Shown here: piece by piece, positions 6,727-11,818 of the stretch | How the letters are laid out: the number at the start of each line of letters is the position of its first letter | How positions within the stretch are numbered: the stretch's first letter is position 1 | DNA from: an uncultured Collinsella sp. | GTDB taxonomy: Bacteria; Actinomycetota; Coriobacteriia; Coriobacteriales; Coriobacteriaceae | NCBI GenBank assembly: GCA_902493615.1 | Contig: CABUQK010000038.1 | Location: 1-16,472, forward strand | Length of the DNA stretch: 16,472 bases | Reading direction: 5' to 3' | Position numbers and translations under genes: made by a program | The notes under the pieces: generated by a model | Databases searched by the model: none | What the model was told of the DNA's origin: nothing | The model's input: the letters and a program-made list of their open reading frames with translations, nothing else

Positions 6727-7626
6727 ATGATTGTCGAGAACCATGCGCTGTGGGGCGAGGAGCCGACCGAGGATTATCCGGCGACGTTTACGTATTTGGG
6801 TGCCGAGCCGTTGCCCGATAAACCGAATGGCCGCCGCCCCGCGGTGATTATCTGTGGCGGAGGTGCGTTTACGCATATCGCTCCGCATGAGCAGGATCCT
6901 GTGGCGTTTGCGTTTTTGGATCACGGTTACCAGGTCTTTGTGCTCAACTATGTCACGAGTTCTACGGGTGACGTGAGCTTTCCGCACCCCCAGGCAGATC
7001 TTGCCAAGATGGTCGCCACGGTGCGCGCCAACGCCGACGAGTGGCATGTCGATCCTAAGCGCGTGTGCGTCGTGGGCTTTTCTGCTGGCGGCATGATTTG
7101 CGCCTCGCTGGCAACACAGTGGAAGACCGGCCCCTTTGCGGCACTTGCCGGGGCGCGTCCGGACGACATTCGTCCCGATGCCGTGGTGCTGGGCTATCCA
7201 TTGCTCGACTTTGCCTATGTGCGCGACATGCAGACGCGCGATCCGCGCATTGACTTGCGTGTGCCCAAGACGGGCGGCAAGACGGGGCGCGATTTGCTCA
7301 ACGACTACCTGTCGATGGTGACGGGCGGCGAGGCAACTGACGAGCATCTGGCCGACATCTGCCCCACTACGCATGTTTCGCGTCAGATGCCACCGACCTT
7401 TGTGTGGGGCGTGTCCGACGACAAGACGGCGCCGATCGCGCAGGTCTACCCGTTTGCCCAACGCATGGCAGAGGAGGGCGTCCCTTGCGAGATGCACGTC
7501 TTTGACCAAGGTGGTCACGGCCTTTCGCTCGGCAACGCCAACACCGCGGTCGACAACGAGGACAAGCAGGTTTCCGTCCGTCCCTGGATCCGCCTGGCCT
7601 TCCGCTTCCTCGAGCGCCATCTGTAA
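6727..7626 (+). CDS. Alpha/beta-hydrolase esterase (acetylesterase-like)
   Basis: A 299-residue cytoplasmic serine hydrolase without signal peptide. The fold markers are PAVIICGGGAF (oxyanion loop, residues 38-48), the nucleophile elbow GFSAGG with Ser119, WGVSDDKTAP with Asp231 or Asp232, and GGHGLSLG with His264. Together they make a complete catalytic triad. This layout fits the Aes/BD-FAE group, which often removes acetyl or other ester groups from carbohydrates. The true substrate is unknown. The start at 6727 has AAGGGAG 5 nt upstream. The frame is open upstream to 6520, but that stretch covers the divergent promoter region. The gene is divergent from the PTS IIA gene and followed by a long hairpin terminator, so it is probably monocistronic. 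Confidence 0.88.
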   Translation: MIVENHALWGEEPTEDYPATFTYLGAEPLPDKPNGRRPAVIICGGGAFTHIAPHEQDPVAFAFLDHGYQVFVLNYVTSSTGDVSFPHPQADLAKMVATVRANADEWHVDPKRVCVVGFSAGGMICASLATQWKTGPFAALAGARPDDIRPDAVVLGYPLLDFAYVRDMQTRDPRIDLRVPKTGGKTGRDLLNDYLSMVTGGEATDEHLADICPTTHVSRQMPPTFVWGVSDDKTAPIAQVYPFAQRMAEEGVPCEMHVFDQGGHGLSLGNANTAVDNEDKQVSVRPWIRLAFRFLERHL

Positions 7627-7655
7627 GAGTCCCGGCATCCAAGCCCTTCAATAAC

Positions 7656-7728
7656 TTGCGGTGAAATAGTTCCTATCTGGGGCATCAACCAGCCCATCCA
7701 GGAACTATTCCACCGCAACTTCGTTTTT
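7656..7728 (+). terminator. Long hairpin terminator with conserved base (copy 1 of a repeat family)
   Basis: The 19-nt arms TTGCGGTGAAATAGTTCCT (7656-7674) and AGGAACTATTCCACCGCAA (7700-7718) pair with one mismatch, around a G/C-rich top. TTCGTTTTT follows. The site is 29 nt after the esterase stop. The base of the stem is nearly identical to the hairpin at 15512-15578, while the middle differs, so this is a dispersed element as well as a probable terminator. Confidence 0.85.
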
Positions 7729-7740
7729 GATGTCCCGTCT

Positions 7741-7921
7741 GGAAACTGCATCCCAGTTCCCCCTTCAAGGTGGGACACGGTTTCCCATAGGGCCTCGATT
7801 TGGAAACCACATCCCGTTTCGAGCTCAAATTCTGGGTCGCAGTTTCCTCGAGGGGCCCCGTTGGGAAACTGCGACCCGTTTCGAGCGGGAATAACGGGAC
7901 ACGCTTTCCGCAAGGGCATCG
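7741..7921. repeat. Tandem array of about 61-nt palindromic units (array A)
   Basis: Three head-to-tail units begin at 7741, 7802 and 7864. Each starts GGAAAC followed by an A/G/C-rich segment ending in CCC. Units 2 and 3 continue GTTTCGAGC. Each then has GGG and a closing TTTCC (GTTTCC in units 1 and 2) about 45 nt in. Across the unit 2/3 junction GGGTCGCAGTTTCC and GGAAACTGCGACCC are perfectly complementary 14-mers around a GGGGCCCC centre. The array fills the gap between the convergent esterase and gntR genes. The same family recurs at 11473-11685. It contains no credible gene. Confidence 0.8.
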
Positions 7922-7925
7922 TTTC

Positions 7926-8576
7926 CTACCAGACGGTGAACTGGGCGTTTTCTGTGTTCCAATGGACATCGCGAACGTAGTCGCGCACGCCCGTCGCATC
8001 TCGTGCTTCGAACAACTCAAGAATATGAGCATGTTCGTTGTTGGCTTTATTGAGCAGTTTGCACGCCGTCTCCTGGTCGACAGTCTCGTAATCGCGCTTG
8101 ATAAAGCAGCGCTCGAGCTGCGAGATCATATCGCGCAGACGGTCGTTGCCGCAGCGGTTGAAGTACGTTAGATGAAAGTCTCGCTGAATGTCGTCGTACT
8201 TTCGGATGAGACCGCCTTGGATCGCGAGGTCCATGGAGCCGACGAGAAATTTAAGCTGCGTAATGTCATCGTCGGTTAGGTTCGGACAGGCGAGGTATGC
8301 GGCCTGCCCGTCGAGCGGCCCCATAATCTCAAAGACTTCAACGGCGTTTTGCTGATCGAACCCACGGACGCGGAATCCGCGGCGGGGGAGATTGTCCAGA
8401 TAACCGTCGCTTGCGAGCTGGATGAGCGCTTCGCGGACCGGCGTGCGCGACACGCCCATGGCGTCGCAGATCGCTTGCTCGCTCAGCCGGTCGCCGGCCG
8501 AAAGCTCGCCGGCGTCAATACGGCTCGAAATGTAGTCGTATACGTGGTCTTTCAGGGGCCTTCTGAGCGTTTCCAT
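7926..8576 (-). CDS. GntR-family transcriptional regulator, FCD subfamily
   Basis: A 216-residue repressor-type regulator. The N-terminal winged helix-turn-helix covers residues about 8-70, with LSEQAICDAMGVSRTPVREALIQLASDGYL as recognition region. The C-terminal helical FCD domain carries DFHLTYF (Asp133, His135), EHAHIL (His182, His184) and VHWN (His205), positions that bind a metal or organic acid ligand in the family. The ATG at 8576 has AAGGAA 9 nt upstream. The gene is divergent from the DDAH-type enzyme, with a palindromic operator between them. It most likely controls that enzyme and its transporter, and itself. The ligand is unknown; arginine derivatives are a guess from context. Confidence 0.93.
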   Translation of the reverse strand: METLRRPLKDHVYDYISSRIDAGELSAGDRLSEQAICDAMGVSRTPVREALIQLASDGYLDNLPRRGFRVRGFDQQNAVEVFEIMGPLDGQAAYLACPNLTDDDITQLKFLVGSMDLAIQGGLIRKYDDIQRDFHLTYFNRCGNDRLRDMISQLERCFIKRDYETVDQETACKLLNKANNEHAHILELFEARDATGVRDYVRDVHWNTENAQFTVW

Positions 8577-8641
8577 GAGCCTATGTTCCTTAACGGTATA
8601 TTTCTAAAAGCAAATACGTTTCACTTGAATAGCTCAGTTGA

Positions 8642-8647
8642 ATTATA
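8642..8647 (-). promoter_or_regulatory. -10 box of the gntR promoter
   Basis: A perfect TATAAT on the minus strand about 65 nt upstream of the gntR start. No good -35 is seen at 16-18 nt, so the call rests on the -10 alone. Confidence 0.35.
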
Positions 8648-8722
8648 GAACGACCAGCTAAATCATGCTACTTTGCGCCGATACGTAAGAATACGCTTAC
8701 CGAAGAAAACCTACCGTTCAGG

Positions 8723-8740
8723 ATTGTATACAATATACAA
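8723..8740. promoter_or_regulatory. Palindromic operator for the GntR/FCD regulator
   Basis: TTGTATA-CAA-TATACAA (8724-8740) is a perfect inverted repeat, and ATTGTATACAAT (8723-8734) is a second perfect palindrome inside it. FCD-type GntR proteins commonly bind such short A/T-rich palindromes. It lies about 92 nt before the enzyme start, overlapping the possible -10 TACAAT (8729-8734), and upstream of the gntR -10. A second, weaker inverted repeat (GTAAG/CTTAC) lies at about 8686-8700. Confidence 0.65.
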
Positions 8741-8831
8741 AACAGGAAAACCGCCCTAAGATAAAGCCATCGAAAGGAAGGCGGGCGCGAAGAAGTCCCG
8801 CTCTCTGCTAAGAGATCCAAGGAGGATCATC

Positions 8832-9608
8832 ATGACCAAGTTCAGCCACGTCATCATCCGCCGCCCCGGCAAGTCCCTGAGCAATGGCATCACGAGTGCC
8901 CCCGAGCTTGGCCAGCCCATCTACGAGCGCGCCATCGAGGAGCACTACGATTACGAGCATGCGCTCGAGCAGTGCGGCGTTGACGTGTCGGTGCTGCCGG
9001 CAATCGAGCAGTATCCCGACAGCTGCTTCGTCGAAGATCCGGCCGTCATCACTCGCTGCGGCGCCATCATTACCAACCCCGGTGCCGATAGCCGCAACGG
9101 CGAGAAGGACGAGATCGAGCCGGCCGTCCGTCGCTTCTTTGACGACGAGCATGTCAAGCACATCGTTTCTCCGGGCACGCTCGACGGCGGCGACGTCATG
9201 ATGGTCGGTGACCATTTCTACGTCGGTCGCTCCGCTCGTACCAACGAAGAGGGCATCCGCCAGTTCTGTGAGATTCTCGAGGGCTGGGGCCTCGAGGGTT
9301 CTGAGGTTCCGCTGGAGGAGGTCCTGCACCTCAAGACGGGCGTCAACTACATCGAGGACAACAACATGCTCGTCTCTGGTGAGTTCATCGATAAGCCCGA
9401 CTTTGCCCAGTACAACAAGATCGTCGTGCCCGAGGACGAGGCGTACGGCGCCAACTGCATCTGGGTCAACGGTACGGTCATCGTTGCCGAGGGCTATCCG
9501 ACTGTGCTCAAGGCCGTGCAGGATCTGGGCTACAAGACACTCGTCGTTGACACCTCCGAGTATCGCAAGGTCGACGGCGGCCTTTCTTGCCTGTCGCTGC
9601 GCTTCTAA
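8832..9608 (+). CDS. Dimethylarginine dimethylaminohydrolase-type amidinohydrolase
   Basis: A 258-residue guanidino-group-modifying enzyme. DDAH enzymes hydrolyse N-omega-methylated arginines to citrulline and methylamine or dimethylamine in the cytoplasm. Residues matching the Pseudomonas DDAH active site, as I recall it, are Asp63, Phe66, Glu68 and Asp69 (PDSCFVED), Arg88 (GADSR), Arg136 (SARTN), His166 (LHLKTG) and the nucleophile Cys253 (GGLSCLSLRF). The stretch TLDGGDVMMVGDHFYVGRSARTN is a family hallmark. Length equals DDAH (about 254 aa), far shorter than arginine deiminase (about 400 aa). AAGGAGG at 8819-8825 gives an ideal start. It is divergent from gntR and followed by an ArcD-like transporter. 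An arginine deiminase-like side activity cannot be excluded from sequence alone. Confidence 0.88.
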   Translation: MTKFSHVIIRRPGKSLSNGITSAPELGQPIYERAIEEHYDYEHALEQCGVDVSVLPAIEQYPDSCFVEDPAVITRCGAIITNPGADSRNGEKDEIEPAVRRFFDDEHVKHIVSPGTLDGGDVMMVGDHFYVGRSARTNEEGIRQFCEILEGWGLEGSEVPLEEVLHLKTGVNYIEDNNMLVSGEFIDKPDFAQYNKIVVPEDEAYGANCIWVNGTVIVAEGYPTVLKAVQDLGYKTLVVDTSEYRKVDGGLSCLSLRF

Positions 9609-9643
9609 CGCGGTAGCTGTAATAGTCTGATGATCGCTTGACC

Positions 9644-9687
9644 GATGGCCCGGCACCCGATTCGGGACGTCCGGGCCATCTTTCGTT
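9644..9687 (+). terminator. Hairpin between DDAH-type and arcD-like genes
   Basis: GATGGCCCGG (9644-9653) and CCGGGCCATC (9671-9680) form a perfect 10-bp stem followed by TTTCGTT. The T-tract is interrupted, so it may only reduce read-through to the transporter rather than stop it. No convincing separate promoter for the transporter was found in the 109-nt gap. Confidence 0.75.
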
Positions 9688-9717
9688 CGATCACATGATG
9701 AAGGGGGTGCACATACA

Positions 9718-11181
9718 ATGGCCTCTAAAGCTCAAAATGAAGAGATTATCGACCCTAATGGCCTCGATCTCTTTCGTCTGACCATGATGGTCATTACCGC
9801 CAGTATTTGTGGCGGCATCTTTTCGCTTGCCGGCGATATGGCAGCAGGTGGGGCAAATACCGGTGCGGTTATCGTCTCGTGGGGAATTTGCTTTATTGGC
9901 GTCTTTGCGCTGATGATGGTGTTCAACGGTTTGTCTCAGGCCCGTCCCGACCTGACCGGCGGCATCTATGCATACGCTGCGGCCGGTTTTGGCGATTACA
10001 TTGGATTCAACTCCGCTTGGGGCTACTGGATCAGCGCATGTCTTTCCAACGTGAGCTTTGCGCTCTTGCTGTTTAGCGCGCTGGGCTATTTCTTCCCTGC
10101 GTTTGGCGCGGGTAACAACCTGCTTTCTATCGTCTGCGCCAGCGTGTTTTTGTGGTTCCTTACCACCCTTGTGCTTCGTGGCGTTAAGGAGGCTGCGGGC
10201 ATTAACACGATCGTCACGTTGGCGAAGCTGGTGCCGCTGGGGCTCTTTGTGCTGAGTATCGTGCTCCTGGGTAAGTTCAACGTCGATATCTTTATGGACA
10301 ACTTCTGGGGAGAGCCGGCTGGTCCTGGCTTTGGCGAGCAGGTTGTCTCGACCATGATCGCCCTTGTCTGGGTCTTCACGGGCATCGAGGGCGCTGTCGT
10401 TATCTCGGGCCGTGCAAAGTACGTGCGTGACGTCGGCCGCTCGACGGCGCTCGGATTTGCGGCTGTATTCACGCTGTATCTGATCATCTCGATGCTGTCG
10501 CTCGGCATTATGCCGCGCGAGGAGATGGCACAGCTTGCAACGCCCTCCATGGCGGGAATTCTCGAGTGCGCAATCGGTCCGGTTGGTGCTGCCATCGTAA
10601 ACCTTGGCGTTATCCTTTCGTTGGTCGGCGCGCTGCTGGGCTATGTCATCATTGCGTCCGAGACGCCGTTCGAGGCGGCGCGCCAGGGATCCTTCCCTCT
10701 GGCGTTTGCCAAGACGGACAAGCACGACGCCCCGGTGGTAACGGTTCTCGTGAGCTCCGGCATCACGCAGCTCTTCTTGATCGTGTCGTATGTGGCGGCG
10801 AGCACCTACCAGTTCTTCTATAGCTGCGCAGTCAACACGATTCTGGTTCCGTATGTCTGCTCGGCTGCCTATTACATGGTGATTGGCTGGCAGAACGAGC
10901 ATCTGGACGGGCCGCATGCGCCCAGCGTCGGCAAAGCCCGCTTCTTCGGTACGCTCGGCTTCATCTACACATTGTTCCTGGTGTGGTCGACGGGTCTTCA
11001 GGGCGTTATGATCACGACGATTCTTTTTGCTCCGGCCATTCCCGTTTATATACTGGGCGAGCGAGGCCGCGGTAAACCGGTGCTTCCGCATCTGCACGAC
11101 AAGCTGATCGCAGCGGCGGTCATTGTCGTGGCAATCATTTCGCTGTATCTGCACTTTGCCGGCATTGCGCCGATAGTCTAA
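9718..11181 (+). CDS. arcD: ArcD-like arginine/ornithine-type antiporter (APC superfamily)
   Basis: A 487-residue inner-membrane amino acid exchanger with about 12 hydrophobic segments. The N-terminal substrate motif reads ITASICGGIFSLAGDMA, close to the GGGIFS motif of basic amino acid/polyamine antiporters. ASETPFEAARQGSFPLAFAKTD and the C-terminal LGFIYTLFLVWSTGLQGVMITTILFAPA also fit ArcD-type exchangers. Known members swap arginine for ornithine. Next to a DDAH-type enzyme without downstream carbamate steps, exchange of a methylarginine or arginine for citrulline is plausible but inferred. AAGGGGG lies 10 nt before the ATG. It is probably expressed by read-through from the enzyme gene. 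Substrate specificity is the main uncertainty, since other APC exchangers look alike. Confidence 0.85.
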   Translation: MASKAQNEEIIDPNGLDLFRLTMMVITASICGGIFSLAGDMAAGGANTGAVIVSWGICFIGVFALMMVFNGLSQARPDLTGGIYAYAAAGFGDYIGFNSAWGYWISACLSNVSFALLLFSALGYFFPAFGAGNNLLSIVCASVFLWFLTTLVLRGVKEAAGINTIVTLAKLVPLGLFVLSIVLLGKFNVDIFMDNFWGEPAGPGFGEQVVSTMIALVWVFTGIEGAVVISGRAKYVRDVGRSTALGFAAVFTLYLIISMLSLGIMPREEMAQLATPSMAGILECAIGPVGAAIVNLGVILSLVGALLGYVIIASETPFEAARQGSFPLAFAKTDKHDAPVVTVLVSSGITQLFLIVSYVAASTYQFFYSCAVNTILVPYVCSAAYYMVIGWQNEHLDGPHAPSVGKARFFGTLGFIYTLFLVWSTGLQGVMITTILFAPAIPVYILGERGRGKPVLPHLHDKLIAAAVIVVAIISLYLHFAGIAPIV

Positions 11182-11210
11182 GACTGCGGCAAGCTTCATC
11201 GCTTGGTAAG

Positions 11211-11292
11211 CCGACGGAGGCATCGCGTGCCGGTGCCGTTCGGTAATCCATAACTGACGTGGGCCTCTGTAACGTGCCTTTGTGAGCGCCCA
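11211..11292 (+). other. Structured 3' region after the arcD-like gene
   Basis: Between the transporter stop and its terminator lie two possible stems. CCGACGG pairs with CCGTTCGG (about 11212-11244, one bulge, with GGCA/TGCC inside), and GTGGGC pairs with GCCCAC (about 11258-11292). No reading frame of note and no known RNA family was recognised. It may be a structured 3' UTR or a small RNA. This is the first part of the 637-nt gap before feoAB. Confidence 0.3.
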
Positions 11293-11297
11293 CCAAA

Positions 11298-11340
11298 CCC
11301 GCGCAGGTGACATTTGTTGCCAGCGCGGGCTTTTGTTGTT
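11298..11340 (+). terminator. Terminator after the arcD-like gene
   Basis: CCCGCGC (11298-11304) and GCGCGGG (11323-11329) form the outer stem. GGTGAC and GTTGCC extend it inside with one mismatch. CTTTTGTTGTTG follows. This is a good intrinsic terminator 117 nt after the stop. Downstream to 11472 I see only short inverted repeats (GCGGC-GAAAT-GCCGC, and GCCGGCA/TGCCGGC at 11354-11386) and no gene. Confidence 0.8.
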
Positions 11341-11472
11341 GCGGCGAAATGCCGCCGGCAGCTGGGGACGTTCCTATTGTGCCGGCACCCTGGGACACTC
11401 CTTGGATGTTCCGCATGCGACGGAGGGAACGGATCATTTTGTCGAGGGGCGGGCGGCTGTTTCGGTCCTCGG

Positions 11473-11685
11473 GGAAACCGCGTCCCGTTTCGAGAGCAGA
11501 TTCCGGGCTGTAGTTTCCCCGAGGGCCCCATTGGGAAATCGCATCCCAGTCTGAGCGCCGATTCCGGGCTGCAGTTTCCGCTAGATGCCTCAACCGGAAA
11601 GCCCGTCCCGTTTAGGTGTTCCGGAGTGGGATTCGGTTTCCGCAACAGGCCCGTCTGGGAAGCAATGGCCCAGAATTCCCCTTGC
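11473..11685. repeat. Tandem array of about 61-nt palindromic units (array B)
   Basis: Three units of 61, 62 and 62 nt begin at 11473, 11534 and 11596, with a partial fourth from 11658. They open GGAAAC, GGAAAT, GGAAAG and GGAAGC, reach CCC about 14 nt in, and close with GTTTCC about 46 nt in. Unit 1 carries CGTCCCGTTTCGAG and units 1 and 2 carry GATTCCGGGCTG. Same orientation and same unit as array A at 7741-7921. A long reading frame open through this array in the feoAB frame is not credible coding sequence. Confidence 0.78.
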
Positions 11686-11698
11686 ACCGATCTGTCGA

Positions 11699-11728
11699 TT
11701 GAACGTCATTGTGTGTTCACGCTATCAT
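11699..11728 (+). promoter_or_regulatory. Candidate feoAB promoter
   Basis: TTGAAC (11699-11704) and TATCAT (11723-11728) with an 18-nt spacer match 4 and 5 of 6 consensus bases. The predicted start near 11735 lies immediately before the direct-repeat operator region and leaves a leader of about 85 nt. A small hairpin, CGCCC-TGC-GGGCG (11787-11799), stands just before the ribosome site. Confidence 0.5.
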
Positions 11729-11742
11729 GTAAGCTTAAAATT

Positions 11743-11771
11743 GGTTAGCCATGGCAAACGGTTAGCCATGG
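11743..11771 (+). promoter_or_regulatory. Direct-repeat operator at the feoAB start site
   Basis: GGTTAGCCATGG occurs twice, at 11743-11754 and 11760-11771, a 17-bp period. GTTAGCCATGGCAAAC (11744-11759) is also a near-perfect palindrome. The half GGTTAGCC resembles the left half of DtxR/IdeR iron boxes, which would suit iron control of feoAB. The right half does not match that consensus well, so the regulator is inferred. Confidence 0.5.
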
Positions 11772-11818
11772 TGAACATAAATACAACGCCCTGCGGGCGC
11801 CGGGGGAGGAACACGGAC

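Noticed and set aside
7741..7921. CRISPR array
   Set aside because: The units diverge along their whole length and have no separation into identical repeats and unique spacers, and no cas genes are nearby.
8832..9608. Arginine deiminase (arcA)
   Set aside because: The protein is about 258 aa, lacks the extra helical domain of arginine deiminases, and fits DDAH residue by residue at the active site.
9691..11313. 540-codon open frame opposite the arcD-like gene
   Set aside because: Arg/Asp/His-rich product typical of antisense frames. It also crosses the intergenic terminators on both sides.
11339..11351. Another partial copy of the hairpin base (TTGCGGCGAAATG)
   Set aside because: 11 of 13 bases match the conserved base, but the partner arm is missing. 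The bases are equally explained by a small GCGGC/GCCGC hairpin.
11585..11818. N-terminal extension of FeoA-FeoB
   Set aside because: The frame stays open through the repeat array and promoter by chance. The GTG at 11819 has a strong ribosome site and begins the FeoA domain.
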